Notes: a model not told the origin generated them from the letters alone. Numbered from the stretch's first letter, positions 1 to 7,270 are shown. The stretch: DNA of 29,162 bases from Candidatus Nomurabacteria bacterium (GCA_020850295.1 JADZEV010000009.1:1-29162), one strand, 5' to 3'. Program-made: numbers and translations.

Positions 1-329
1 CGAGCGGCTGGGTTGGCTTCAAGTCTATCTTTTTCTATCGGATGATCATTTCCATTTTCACACATACCAAAAGTTTTTGAATCAATTTTTTTGATAGCAT
101 CTTTTATATCATTTAAACGAGCCTGAAGAGTATTTAACATACTAGTTCGTTCTTCAAAATCTTCAAATCTATCAGCTGCATCGTTATCATCAGCTTCGCC
201 CATCATATCTGTATCTGGAGTTGCTTCCCATTGTCCTGTTTCAGGATCAAAACGAGCTATATTTTGGAGCTCTTTCTCAATTGTAGCTTGTTCTGCTTGT
301 AGTATTTCTTTGAACTTTGTATTATCCAT
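1..329 (-). CDS. TraR/DksA-family zinc-finger protein (partial, C-terminus outside window)
   Basis: About 109 residues are visible, starting MDNTKFKEILQ. An acidic helical region (GEADDNDAADRFEDFEER, about residues 47-64) is followed by a coiled-coil-like stretch and the family signature ending PIEKDRLEANPAAR. That signature is typical of TraR/DksA C4 zinc fingers, which modulate RNA polymerase through its secondary channel. The usual Cys-x2-Cys pair reads CENGN here, so the second cysteine is missing; the distal cysteines lie beyond the window edge. The start is supported by an extended -10 element ending exactly 6 nt before the ATG. Family assignment is confident; activity as a ppGpp cofactor is not claimed. 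Confidence 0.8.
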   Translation of the reverse strand, partial: MDNTKFKEILQAEQATIEKELQNIARFDPETGQWEATPDTDMMGEADDNDAADRFEDFEERTSMLNTLQARLNDIKDAIKKIDSKTFGMCENGNDHPIEKDRLEANPAA

Positions 330-335
330 GGCTCC

Positions 336-363
336 ATGGTATCACGCCTACCCCAAAGAGCAA
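336..363 (-). promoter_or_regulatory. Promoter of the DksA-like gene, leaderless type
   Basis: On the minus strand TTGCTC (363-358), a 16-nt spacer and TGa-TACCAT (-10 at 341-336) are followed by exactly 6 nt and then ATG. The predicted transcript would start at or next to the A of the start codon. Confidence 0.5.
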
Positions 364-378
364 GTGCTTAAATATGTG

Positions 379-1248
379 CTACTGATGTTGCCTAATAATA
401 GTGTTATAAACCTCTTTTAAAACAGAAGGCGAAGTTGTGAAAATAACTATTTCATTTGTGAGTCTTCCGTAAAACATAACCAAATCATTACCTGCCTCTT
501 CGTTTTTTATCCTCAAAGATCTAATAGGAATGTTGTACATATACTCACTTGTAAATACATTTCCTATTTCTTCATCAATATTACTAATATCTATATCAAG
601 TGGTTTGTGCAAAATCTTTAGAAGATCAGGTTCCGCTATCAAAAGTTCTTTTGAAGCAATATCAGTATCTACCATCGAAGCAAGTATAAAAGTAGTATTT
701 TTATTTCCGTCGTTCATAACACCAAGACGAAACAGATTAAAAGAGGTTAAAAATGGTTCAGATACTCGAGCTTCAAAAAAAGAAAATATTTCAGAATTTG
801 TAAGAAGAGTTAAATTTTCAAAATCCTTAACCAAAGGAACTAGTGCTGGCTTGTTAAGCTCAAGTGAAGCATCAGAAGATATTGTCTCTATAGCGGTGCG
901 AATGTCATTACCAGAAGTTGTTACTACTTGTGTGCTCGGGAAGACTCCAACAGAAGCAGATTTTTGTGCCGGTACAGTTAGCATCTTGTAGTGATAAACT
1001 GTGTAGGCACTAGCTACTAAAGTAAATAAAATTAAAATAGTAGCTCCGGCTTTATACCACCCTTTTTGTCGCACTCTGACTTTTTCATCATGCTCTTGCG
1101 CTTCTCTTTCTCTACCTTCTACCAAAAGGTCTTGAACAATAGCAGCATCGGTTGTGTCGAGTGCTTTAGCTAAATCATCTGAATATGTGTGCATTAAAAT
1201 TTTTTTCTTTTCAGATGTCTCTTTTTTTTGTTCAGATTCTGGAGGCAT
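379..1248 (-). CDS. Single-pass membrane-anchored protein, unknown function
   Basis: 289 residues. A basic and acidic cytoplasmic N-terminus (about 1-65) precedes one hydrophobic segment (about residues 67-87, AGATILILFTLVASAYTVY). An extracytoplasmic domain of about 200 residues follows, rich in short beta-like stretches (ILASMVDTDI, LVMFYGRLTNEIVIF). I recognise no catalytic motif. It starts 3 nt after the stop of the upstream NYN-domain gene, so the two are almost certainly co-transcribed and perhaps translationally coupled. Similar anchored proteins of unknown role are frequent in CPR genomes; this one could be a surface or periplasmic-space protein. Confidence 0.75.
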   Translation of the reverse strand: MPPESEQKKETSEKKKILMHTYSDDLAKALDTTDAAIVQDLLVEGREREAQEHDEKVRVRQKGWYKAGATILILFTLVASAYTVYHYKMLTVPAQKSASVGVFPSTQVVTTSGNDIRTAIETISSDASLELNKPALVPLVKDFENLTLLTNSEIFSFFEARVSEPFLTSFNLFRLGVMNDGNKNTTFILASMVDTDIASKELLIAEPDLLKILHKPLDIDISNIDEEIGNVFTSEYMYNIPIRSLRIKNEEAGNDLVMFYGRLTNEIVIFTTSPSVLKEVYNTIIRQHQ

Positions 1249-1251
1249 TTT

Positions 1252-1764
1252 TTAATGATATCCTATTAAATATTTTTTAGGGTTAGCTGATAAGTCTATA
1301 AATTCATCTGCTATTTCTTTAAGAGTTAAAGAAGCACTTTTACCAAAAGTCATAACTTCGACCTGAACTCCATGGTGATATCTAAGGAAATTACAAAGCG
1401 GTACAAAATCTCCATCCCCTGAAACTATAACTATCGCATCAAGCTTTGGTGCCATCGAAACAGCGTCTATGGCAAGACCTATATCCCAATCTGCCTTTTT
1501 GCTACCATCATAAAAAACTTGGAGCTCTTTAGCTTTTGTTTCTATACCCGCCTTTGTTAGAGCACTTAAAAACTCTGTCTCGTCACCATTTTCTGTGGTA
1601 ATAACATAAGCTATAGCTCTGATAAGTTCTCTTCCCGCCAATGCGTCCTTTACTACTGCAGAGAAGTTTACTTTTTTCTTATATAAATTTTTGGCTGTAT
1701 GATAAAGATTTTGAGTATCTATAAATATTCCTACTCGTTGATCTTTTTGTTTAATAATTCCCAT
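1252..1764 (-). CDS. NYN/LabA-like (DUF88) PIN-fold nuclease-like protein
   Basis: 170 residues. The N-terminal GIFIDTQNLYHTAKN, the central ADWDIGLAIDAV (aspartates near residues 92-99) and IVIVSGDGDFVPL (aspartates near 118-120) are the acidic clusters of the NYN domain, a PIN-like fold that usually binds Mg2+ and cleaves RNA. All expected acidic positions look intact. The domain fills the whole protein, so it is the LabA-type single-domain form. It sits immediately upstream of a membrane protein gene with a 3-nt gap. The RNA substrate cannot be inferred. A -10 box 7 nt before the ATG supports the start. Confidence 0.85.
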   Translation of the reverse strand: MGIIKQKDQRVGIFIDTQNLYHTAKNLYKKKVNFSAVVKDALAGRELIRAIAYVITTENGDETEFLSALTKAGIETKAKELQVFYDGSKKADWDIGLAIDAVSMAPKLDAIVIVSGDGDFVPLCNFLRYHHGVQVEVMTFGKSASLTLKEIADEFIDLSANPKKYLIGYH

Positions 1765-1771
1765 ACTTATA

Positions 1772-1777
1772 ATTATA
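1772..1777 (-). promoter_or_regulatory. -10 box before NYN gene
   Basis: TATAAT on the minus strand, 7 nt from the ATG at 1764, with no convincing -35. The transcript would be leaderless or nearly so. The box lies just outside the rpsO terminator stem. Confidence 0.4.
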
Positions 1778-1786
1778 ACCTAGAAA

Positions 1787-1817
1787 ATAAAACCCTCGCC
1801 ATGTGCGAGGGTTTTAT
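1787..1817 (-). terminator. Rho-independent terminator of rpsO
   Basis: Perfect inverted repeat (AAAACCCTCGC / GCGAGGGTTTT) with a 5-nt loop and a T-rich tail on the minus strand, directly after rpsO. Confidence 0.85.
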
Positions 1818-1820
1818 TTA

Positions 1821-2081
1821 TTAGTTTTTTACTATTTTTAATGCAGCTGCGTGTTGTTTTGGATTTGTTTTCTCTAAAACTTTTATATGTTTTCTTCTAT
1901 CAGCTACCATTTTTATAAGGCCTCGTCTTGAGTGGTTATCTTTCTTGTGTTTCTTAAGATGGTCAGCCAGCTTGTCGATAGTTTCAGAAAGTACACCAAC
2001 TTGCACTAGTTTACTTCCAGTGTCTTTCTCGTGGATTTGGTGCTTTTTGATAACAGCTTGTTTTTTCTTTGTCGTTAACAT
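1821..2081 (-). CDS. rpsO: 30S ribosomal protein S15
   Basis: 86 residues, the normal length for bacterial S15. Family motifs are clear: HEKDTGS near residue 18, the helix LSETIDKLADHLKKH, and the rRNA-binding HSRRGLIKMVADRRKHI. S15 binds the central domain of 16S rRNA early in 30S assembly. The start at 2081 (MLTTKKKQ) is preferred over an in-frame upstream codon at 2102, because the upstream codon would lie in or before the -10 box of the apparent promoter. The usual tail of S15 is slightly altered (HAAALKIVKN). The leader is only about 3 nt, so the long autoregulatory leader known from E. coli rpsO is absent. Confidence 0.95.
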   Translation of the reverse strand: MLTTKKKQAVIKKHQIHEKDTGSKLVQVGVLSETIDKLADHLKKHKKDNHSRRGLIKMVADRRKHIKVLEKTNPKQHAAALKIVKN

Positions 2082-2090
2082 GATGGTATC

Positions 2091-2119
2091 AGAATAACAC
2101 AAACCTATAGAAAAAGCAA
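2091..2119 (-). promoter_or_regulatory. rpsO promoter
   Basis: Minus strand TTGCTT (2119-2114), 17-nt spacer, TGt-TATTCT (-10 at 2096-2091), then 9 nt to the ATG. Confidence 0.5.
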
Positions 2120-2148
2120 GCCTTGTGAAAACAGTATTTTTATAACTT

Positions 2149-2176
2149 TTGACATCTTATTATAAACTGGTATTGT
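2149..2176 (+). promoter_or_regulatory. Promoter of the MYG1-family gene
   Basis: TTGACA (2149-2154), 16-nt spacer, TGg-TATTGT (2171-2176). The predicted leader of about 33 nt is A-rich with no Shine-Dalgarno sequence. Confidence 0.55.
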
Positions 2177-2215
2177 TATCTTAAATTTAAAACTGAACCT
2201 TTAAAAAACAAAAAT

Positions 2216-3055
2216 ATGAACCTTAATATAAATAAAATAATTGTTCATCCTGGACGCTATCAGGCAGATGAAATTTTAGGGGTAGCAGAAATTAAAATCA
2301 TATTTCCTGCCCTTAAAAATCTTCCAGTAATAAGAACTCGCCCAACAGAAGAAGATTTAAGTAATCCAAAAACACTCGTTATTGATTGCGGTGAAAGATA
2401 TCAACCAGGTCTTAATAATTTTGACCATCACCAAGATAAAGAACTATATTGCTCATCGCGTCTTTTATGGGAACATTTTTTCCCTGAAGATACAGAGCTA
2501 CAGATGCATCTTAAAAGAGCTATGGATGCAACCTTCTTTAGGTCAGTAGATAGGCATGATAGAGGCCGTGTTTTTGGTGGGGGTAACTCTATTAGTTCTG
2601 CTATAAGTAGCATGAATGAAGCTGGTGTTGATTTTGATAAAGCCTATGAATTTGCTTATTTAGCCCTAAATTCTCTAATAGAAAGACAGAAAAAAGTCTT
2701 GCCTGTTAGAATGTTTTGGTTATCAGGTAAAACATTTGGTGGATCTCGAAGGCTTAGGGTTTTTTCTCAGTATTGTAAAAATGCTATCCAGAGCGACTTA
2801 ATAAAATATGCTGGCGATACCAAGAAAGCTCTTTATCTTCTTTGGCCTGTTTCTGATGATGGCAAATATATTTTAAGGACTGTTTTTGAAGACCAGGTTA
2901 TTCCTCAAAATAAAAAACAGCTAGCACTAGACACCGTATCTGCTGTTTATAAAAACAAAGGAGATGCCCTGGAGCATGCTCTTGAATTAGCTGCATTAAA
3001 ATTTGAGAAAGATAGAAAAAAAGAAAGATTGTATGGGAAAAAAGCTGTTGCATAA
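2216..3055 (+). CDS. MYG1/UPF0160-family metal-dependent hydrolase (DHH-like)
   Basis: 279 residues. The N-terminal metal motif HPGRYQADE (residues 11-19), TLVIDCG (53-59) and FDHHQ (69-73) match the MYG1 family, a DHH-superfamily relative. Eukaryotic MYG1 is a 3'-5' RNA exonuclease; the bacterial members are largely uncharacterised. A further conserved-looking VDRHDRG lies near residue 112. The length is somewhat short for the family. The last codons and the stop fall inside a terminator hairpin, so the gene is the last of its transcript and appears monocistronic. Metal-dependent nuclease or phosphoesterase activity is a family inference. Confidence 0.8.
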   Translation: MNLNINKIIVHPGRYQADEILGVAEIKIIFPALKNLPVIRTRPTEEDLSNPKTLVIDCGERYQPGLNNFDHHQDKELYCSSRLLWEHFFPEDTELQMHLKRAMDATFFRSVDRHDRGRVFGGGNSISSAISSMNEAGVDFDKAYEFAYLALNSLIERQKKVLPVRMFWLSGKTFGGSRRLRVFSQYCKNAIQSDLIKYAGDTKKALYLLWPVSDDGKYILRTVFEDQVIPQNKKQLALDTVSAVYKNKGDALEHALELAALKFEKDRKKERLYGKKAVA

Positions 3056-3065
3056 CAGCTTTTTT
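3038..3065 (+). terminator. Terminator embedded in the 3' end of the MYG1-family gene
   Basis: AAAAAAGCTGTT-GCAT-AACAGCTTTTTT: a perfect 12-bp stem whose loop and right arm contain the stop codon, followed by a T-rich run. Confidence 0.85.
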
Positions 3066-3076
3066 ATTTTGTTTGG

Positions 3077-3085
3077 TGGTATAAT
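3077..3085 (+). promoter_or_regulatory. Extended -10 promoter of the recombinase gene
   Basis: TGg-TATAAT, a perfect extended -10 with no good -35. The predicted leader is about 10 nt. It lies between the preceding terminator and the chosen ATG, which rules out the longer in-frame start at 3003. Confidence 0.55.
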
Positions 3086-3101
3086 TATTGTGCGACACAC
3101 T

Positions 3102-4034
3102 ATGGCTACAACTCTTGAACAATTAAAAACTGAATTTCTAGAGCATATTGAGATTGAAAAAGGTCGAAGTTTGAAGACTGTCGAGAACTACGACCACTAC
3201 ATCACTCGTTTTTTAAACTTTTCAAAAGCCAAAGAACCATCGGACATAAATGCCACATCGGTCAAAGATTTTAGACTTTGGCTTAACCGTCAAAGCATGG
3301 GCAACAATCGCGCGACAGGCAAAACTGTTTCTCGTAAAACCCAAAACTACTATATGATAGCCTTGCGTGTGTTCTTGAAATACTTAACTCGCAAAAAAAT
3401 AAAGTCTATGTCAGCTGAAGAAATAGACTTAGCCAAAGTTCCAGAGCGACATCTTGACCTCATCTCCCCTAGTGAACTCTCCAGACTTCTCAAGTCTTCT
3501 CCTGGAGAAGATATAAAGAGCCTGCGAGACAGAGCAATACTTGAACTCTTATTTTCTACCGGACTTCGTGTCTCAGAACTTTGTTCTCTTACCAACGATA
3601 TTGATTTTACCCAAGGAGAATTTTCCATTCGCGGTAAAGGGGGCAAGATAAGAGTCGTCTTTATTTCAGAAGAAGCCCGCAGTGTCTTGAAAAAATATTT
3701 GTCACTTCGCAAAGACATGTCCGATGCTCTTTTTGTTCAACTAGATAGCCTTAAAGGTAAAAAGCAAAAAAATGATATGGATATCAAGCCACTGACCCGT
3801 CGTTCTGTTGAGCGCATAGTGAAACAATGTGCTGCCAAAGCTGGTATATCGAAAAAGGTTACTCCTCATGTCATTCGTCACTGTTTTGCTACTGACCTTC
3901 TTAGTAATGGTGCTGACATTCGTTCGGTGCAAGTCATGCTCGGACATGCGAACATTGCGACCACTCAAATATATACCCATGTTACAGATGCCAAACTTCG
4001 GGAGATTCACAAGAAGTTCCACTCTAAAAGATAG
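3102..4034 (+). CDS. Tyrosine recombinase, XerC/XerD type
   Basis: 310 residues, the usual length for Xer recombinases. An N-terminal SAM-like DNA-binding domain (about 1-105) is followed by the catalytic domain with all six active residues visible: Arg156 (TGLRVSEL), Lys179 (RGKGGK), His256 and Arg259 (PHVIRH), His282 (LGHANI) and Tyr291 (TTQIYTHV). Xer enzymes resolve chromosome dimers at dif and can be exploited by integrative elements. No dif site or element boundary is evident beside it and it is the only recombinase in the window, so the housekeeping role is favoured. The start at ATG 3102 follows an extended -10 box. The C-terminal tail (FHSKR) is short. Confidence 0.9.
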   Translation: MATTLEQLKTEFLEHIEIEKGRSLKTVENYDHYITRFLNFSKAKEPSDINATSVKDFRLWLNRQSMGNNRATGKTVSRKTQNYYMIALRVFLKYLTRKKIKSMSAEEIDLAKVPERHLDLISPSELSRLLKSSPGEDIKSLRDRAILELLFSTGLRVSELCSLTNDIDFTQGEFSIRGKGGKIRVVFISEEARSVLKKYLSLRKDMSDALFVQLDSLKGKKQKNDMDIKPLTRRSVERIVKQCAAKAGISKKVTPHVIRHCFATDLLSNGADIRSVQVMLGHANIATTQIYTHVTDAKLREIHKKFHSKR

Positions 4035-4035
4035 C

Positions 4036-4064
4036 TTGACAAATAGCATTTTTAATGCTATTAT
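4036..4064 (+). promoter_or_regulatory. Promoter with operator-like inverted repeat, GH25 gene
   Basis: TTGACA (4036-4041), 17-nt spacer, TATTAT (4059-4064). A perfect 9-bp inverted repeat AATAGCATT-TTT-AATGCTATT (4042-4062) fills the spacer and enters the -10. It could be a repressor site or a weak 3' hairpin of the recombinase transcript. Confidence 0.6.
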
Positions 4065-4108
4065 ATAGATAGTTCTTTAAAAATCATTCATCAAAATAAA
4101 CTATTTTT

Positions 4109-4801
4109 ATGAGAAAGTTATTGATATCTCTCATTACAGTTTTTTTGTTTGGATCTTGTACTCATAAAGAAACCAAAGAAAGAAATGGTGTAATAACTGG
4201 TATTGATATTTCTCAATACCAGGGAAACATTGATTGGGAGAAAGTTTCCAGTCAAAAAAAGCACAAAATAAGATTTGTGATAATTCGTGCTACTGCTGGA
4301 ATAAAAAAGGACAAAATGTTTGAGAAAAATTTTCGTGAGGCTAAAAAAAGAGATTTTGTTGTTGGTTCATATCATTACTATGATCCAAACATAAACTCAA
4401 AAAAACAAGCAGAAAACTACATTAAAACTATAAAAAAAGTCCTTAGTCCAGGAGACTTCCTTCCTGTTCTAGATATTGAAAAATACAGCAAGGTCCAAGA
4501 TAAGAAGAAACTTGTAAAAGGTCTTAAAAACTTTCTTTTTATTTTAGAGAAAGAGTTTGGTGTTAAGCCGATCATTTATACAGGATTTTCTTTTTTCAAG
4601 GACTACTTGTCCGAACATTTTTTTGATGATTATCCGCTTTGGATAGCAGCTTATTCAAAAAACAAAAGGAGTCATCCTGTTGTAAAGAAAGCCGCCATTC
4701 ATCAATTCTCAGAAAAACTGAGGGTTCCTGGCATTGATGAAAATACCGTGGACGGTAATGATATAAAAGCAGAGATTTTTAACTCTCTGGTTTTAAAATA
4801 G
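4109..4801 (+). CDS. GH25-family lysozyme, predicted lipoprotein
   Basis: 230 residues. The N-terminus is a lipoprotein signal (hydrophobic stretch, then lipobox LFGSC with Cys17), so the enzyme should be anchored on the outer face of the membrane. The GH25 muramidase domain fills the rest: GIDISQYQGNIDW (Asp33), FVIIRATAG, VLDIEKY (Asp122, Glu124, the acidic pair), PLWIAAYS and the C-terminal HQFSE...DGNDI. The family hydrolyses the MurNAc-GlcNAc bond of peptidoglycan. The catalytic set looks complete. It has its own promoter and terminator. Possible roles are remodelling the cell's own wall or attacking a neighbour or host; the sequence does not decide. The overall look resembles Bacteroidetes-type GH25 lipoproteins, so transfer is possible. 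Confidence 0.88.
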   Translation: MRKLLISLITVFLFGSCTHKETKERNGVITGIDISQYQGNIDWEKVSSQKKHKIRFVIIRATAGIKKDKMFEKNFREAKKRDFVVGSYHYYDPNINSKKQAENYIKTIKKVLSPGDFLPVLDIEKYSKVQDKKKLVKGLKNFLFILEKEFGVKPIIYTGFSFFKDYLSEHFFDDYPLWIAAYSKNKRSHPVVKKAAIHQFSEKLRVPGIDENTVDGNDIKAEIFNSLVLK

Positions 4802-4805
4802 CTTT

Positions 4806-4834
4806 AAAGGTCGGAATATTTCCGACCTTTTCTT
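4806..4834 (+). terminator. Terminator of the GH25 gene
   Basis: AAAGGTCGGAA-TAT-TTCCGACCTTT, a perfect 11-bp stem followed by a T-rich tail, 5 nt after the stop codon. Confidence 0.85.
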
Positions 4835-4838
4835 ATAC

Positions 4839-4872
4839 TTGACAAAATGTATCTAATATGCTATGATATTAG
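4839..4872 (+). promoter_or_regulatory. Promoter of the second lipoprotein gene, with inverted repeat
   Basis: TTGACA (4839-4844), 17-nt spacer, TATGAT (4862-4867). The inverted repeat CTAATAT-N6-ATATTAG (4853-4872) overlaps the -10. Confidence 0.6.
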
Positions 4873-4912
4873 AGAAAGGTTCGTTAATAATTCAAACTCA
4901 AAAAAATAAAAC

Positions 4913-5698
4913 ATGAAAAGAATACTTTTCTCTTTAGCGATTGTTATCGCTATTATTTCAATTGTAAGTTGCTCTAATAACAATAAAAAAATTGTTGATG
5001 AGTACTCACCTGAAATCCCGACCCTGTATTATGCAGGCTATGACACAACTGTTTCTTCTTCTTATAATTCTTTTGAAAAAAAGAATTATACAAAAACCAT
5101 TTGTGCAACTGGTAAAAAAGTAAATGGTAAGTACTGGGCTTTGTCTGGTAAAGATACTATTTATTTAAGTGTCACAAAGCAAGGGCCTGAGGTTCCTCGG
5201 GATTCTGTCCTAGCATGGTTTAAAGGTACAACAAAAATTGTATCTGATGGAAATGGTGCAACAACTAGCTCGGTTAACGACTGGTGGTGGCTTCCATGGA
5301 TTTTAGGTTTAGCCGCACTGGCTCTACTGATTTGGTTTATCTGGTGGTTATTTAACCAAATACCAAATAGAAACAATATTGATTCATCAAATAAAAAAGA
5401 TTCAGTTATGAGTAACAATTCTGCTGCTAATCCTGATCGGATCGCAGCGCTTACAGCAATGATCGCAACAATGAAAGGCACAGATGGTGTAGGTAAAGGT
5501 ACGGTTAAGGACGGTAATCTGGAAATGGTTGTTGGTGAAGCTAAGGCTTCTATTAATATCAGGATAAGAAACACTGGCTCCGGTTCAGTTTATGTGGGTG
5601 ACCACATGAAAGTGAAGCTTACGAATAGTGGAAACATCGGGTGTAACCCCGATGAGTCGAAGAAAGATGTAACTGCAGGTGCTGCAGGTTCATCTTAA
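4913..5698 (+). CDS. Predicted lipoprotein with internal transmembrane segment, unknown function
   Basis: 261 residues. A lipoprotein signal peptide ends at IVSC (Cys20). A roughly 100-residue extracytoplasmic part follows, then an unusually tryptophan-rich membrane segment (about residues 124-149, beginning WWWLPWILGLAALALLIWFI) and a hydrophilic C-terminal domain ending in GAAGSS. If lipidation is real, the protein touches the membrane twice. No known domain is recognised. Promoter layout and leader closely match those of the GH25 lipoprotein just upstream, suggesting similar expression, although each gene has its own terminator. Confidence 0.75.
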   Translation: MKRILFSLAIVIAIISIVSCSNNNKKIVDEYSPEIPTLYYAGYDTTVSSSYNSFEKKNYTKTICATGKKVNGKYWALSGKDTIYLSVTKQGPEVPRDSVLAWFKGTTKIVSDGNGATTSSVNDWWWLPWILGLAALALLIWFIWWLFNQIPNRNNIDSSNKKDSVMSNNSAANPDRIAALTAMIATMKGTDGVGKGTVKDGNLEMVVGEAKASINIRIRNTGSGSVYVGDHMKVKLTNSGNIGCNPDESKKDVTAGAAGSS

Positions 5699-5727
5699 GT
5701 TTATTTTGAAGAGTTTGATTTCGTGAG

Positions 5728-5750
5728 GCCTCCCATGTGGAGGCTTTTTT
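5728..5750 (+). terminator. Terminator of the second lipoprotein gene
   Basis: GCCTCC-N5-GGAGGC followed by six T, about 30 nt after the stop. Confidence 0.85.
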
Positions 5751-5832
5751 GTTTTCAGTGTTTTGGCTTGCCATGAGCTTGCCGAACGGTTATCCACTTT
5801 TGTATAGCAACATATTTTTGTATAATGTAACC

Positions 5833-6106
5833 AGATGATCTTTAATCCGTACCCTAGTGAAGATCTCGTCAGCTTCTCTTGTTACGGCGACAATAAAATA
5901 TTTTTTAAAATCGATTTTATATCGATCTAGCGAACATTCGCTTCAAATGCCTGCTTATAGCTCGCATCAAAAAAGAATGAACTCAAATGTTCTTTCTTGT
6001 TCTTTCCACAAATTGCTAATAAAAACAACTCTCTATCTATAGACTCTTTATTTTTTAAAAGAGTCACAACTTATAAAAGCTCTCCGCTCGGAGGGCTTTC
6101 TTTTTT
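5833..6106 (+). ncRNA. Candidate structured non-coding RNA
   Basis: This 5751-6122 interval has no convincing ORF. A TATAAT lies at 5821-5826 and a strong terminator at 6076-6106. Between them are nested and serial stems: CCGTA/TACGG (5847-5851 with 5883-5887) enclosing GAAG/CTTC (5859-5862 with 5873-5876); ATCGAT/ATCGAT (5910-5915 with 5921-5926); AGCGAA/TTCGCT (5929-5934 with 5937-5942); AAGAATGAAC/GTTCTTTCTT (5973-5982 with 5989-5998); and GACTCTTT/AAAGAGTC (6042-6049 with 6058-6065). I could not match it to tmRNA, RNase P RNA, SRP RNA or a known riboswitch. The -35 is weak, so both boundaries and the RNA itself are inference. Confidence 0.35.
6076..6106 (+). terminator. Terminator upstream of xth
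   Basis: AAAGCTCTCC-GCTC-GGAGGGCTTT (one G-U pair) followed by a C and six T. It ends whatever is transcribed from the preceding gene-free interval. Confidence 0.8.
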
Positions 6107-6107
6107 G

Positions 6108-6116
6108 TGGTAGCAT
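6108..6116 (+). promoter_or_regulatory. Extended -10 element of xth
   Basis: TGg-TAGCAT ends exactly 6 nt before the xth ATG. The hexamer itself is weak (4 of 6), but the spacing equals that of several other genes here. Confidence 0.35.
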
Positions 6117-6122
6117 AAAAGC

Positions 6123-6896
6123 ATGAAAATCATCTCTTGGAATACCAATGGTTTGCGAGCCACATATAAACAAGGCCATTTTGAGCCTTTATTTACAAAG
6201 TATAAACCAGATATCGTTTGTCTTCAGGAGACCAAAAGTGAGTTTGATCAACTTCCAGAAGAACTCCAGAATTTTAAAAACTATCATTTATCTCTGTCCG
6301 CATGTAAAACAAAAAAAGGTTACAGTGGCGTAGCTATTTATAGCAAAGAAGAACCATTATCTACAAAACCAGGTTTTGGGGAGAAAAGATTTGACGATGA
6401 AGGTCGGACTATTGTCTCAGAGTACGAAGAGTTTTTCCTTATCACTTGCTACTTCCCTAACGGCGGAGGTGGACCAGAGAGGCTCAAATACAAACTAGAG
6501 TTTTATGATGCGTTTCTCTCCTATATAGAAAAATTAAAAAAGAAAAAACTGGTAATATTTTGTGGAGATGTAAATACTGCTCACGCTGAGATAGATTTGG
6601 CTCGCCCGAAAGAAAATGTTGAGAATACTGGTTTCTTGCCCATAGAGAGATCTTGGATGGATAAACTTGTGAGGAAAGGTTGGGTTGATGTCTACCGTAC
6701 GCTTAATCCAGACCAAAAAGATGTATATACATACTGGGATCAAAAAACTAGATCAAGAGAGCGAAATGTAGGTTGGAGAATAGATTACTTTTTCTGTTCG
6801 CCTGAAATTTTCCATAATATAAAGAGCTTTAAAACACTGACTGACTACTACGGTAGTGATCACTGCCCTATTATGATAGAGCTAAACCTAGAATAA
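6123..6896 (+). CDS. xth: Exodeoxyribonuclease III / AP endonuclease
   Basis: 257 residues, the normal length of the ExoIII family. Motifs in order: MKIISWNTNGLRA (Asn7), DIVCLQETK (Glu36), TCYFPNGGGG, the metal/catalytic GDVNTAH near residue 148, NVGWRIDYFF near 214, and YYGSDHCPI with the active-site His near 247. All catalytic positions appear intact. The enzyme cleaves DNA 5' to abasic sites and removes 3' blocks in base excision repair. It stands alone between a terminator and a new promoter. The family also includes mostly-exonuclease members; substrate preference cannot be read from sequence. Confidence 0.95.
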   Translation: MKIISWNTNGLRATYKQGHFEPLFTKYKPDIVCLQETKSEFDQLPEELQNFKNYHLSLSACKTKKGYSGVAIYSKEEPLSTKPGFGEKRFDDEGRTIVSEYEEFFLITCYFPNGGGGPERLKYKLEFYDAFLSYIEKLKKKKLVIFCGDVNTAHAEIDLARPKENVENTGFLPIERSWMDKLVRKGWVDVYRTLNPDQKDVYTYWDQKTRSRERNVGWRIDYFFCSPEIFHNIKSFKTLTDYYGSDHCPIMIELNLE

Positions 6897-6897
6897 C

Positions 6898-6925
6898 TTT
6901 ACTTTGCAAGGTTTTGTGTTAATAT
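6898..6925 (+). promoter_or_regulatory. Promoter of the small membrane protein gene at 6967
   Basis: TTTACT (6898-6903), 16-nt spacer, TGt-TAATAT (6920-6925). The leader is about 34 nt, A-rich, with no Shine-Dalgarno. Confidence 0.45.
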
Positions 6926-6966
6926 AAGGGCAAACCTATTTCGAAAAACTTCAAAACCCATTGTTT

Positions 6967-7248
6967 ATGGTCAGGAATGATTTTTTCAAGACAAAACTTT
7001 TTTTGGGACTAACAGTTCTTTTTACTTTTGCATCTTTTTTGTTTTACAAAACATCTTACAAAATGATGTTTTTTGTATCAGTTATTACTTCTGTGTCATT
7101 TTTTTTGGCCCTCTTATCCTTTTCTCTTAACGGCATTGTGCTATTAAGAAAAAATAAGAAATGGGCAAAAAGTATTAAACCAAAAGATACCGATACCTGG
7201 CAAAACGATTTTGAAGACTATCGTTTTACTCCCCATGAATCTTTTTAA
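6967..7248 (+). CDS. Small two-helix membrane protein, unknown function
   Basis: 93 residues from ATG 6967; an in-frame TTG two codons upstream is less likely. Two hydrophobic helices (about residues 9-27 and 33-56) are followed by a basic, charged tail (LRKNKKWAKSIKPKD) ending in an acidic stretch. The positive-inside rule places both ends in the cytoplasm. No family is recognised. It has its own promoter and terminator. Confidence 0.6.
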   Translation: MVRNDFFKTKLFLGLTVLFTFASFLFYKTSYKMMFFVSVITSVSFFLALLSFSLNGIVLLRKNKKWAKSIKPKDTDTWQNDFEDYRFTPHESF

Positions 7249-7270
7249 CCGGTAACGTGGCTAAAGCCCA

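Noticed and set aside
3003..3101. Upstream start for the recombinase
   Set aside because: The extra N-terminus would overlap the previous gene and its terminator; the promoter at 3077-3085 sits inside it.
3102..5698. Integrated element carrying the Xer-type recombinase and lysozyme as phage genes
   Set aside because: No flanking attachment repeats, no phage structural genes, and the lysozyme is a lipoprotein with its own promoter rather than part of a lysis cassette.
5857..6042. 61-residue plus-strand open frame with GTG start
   Set aside because: It lies across several hairpins, has no promoter-start spacing like other genes and no recognisable protein character.
5833..6106. tmRNA, RNase P RNA, SRP RNA or 6S RNA
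   Set aside because: None of the conserved motifs of the first three was found, and the stems are serial rather than one long 6S-like rod.
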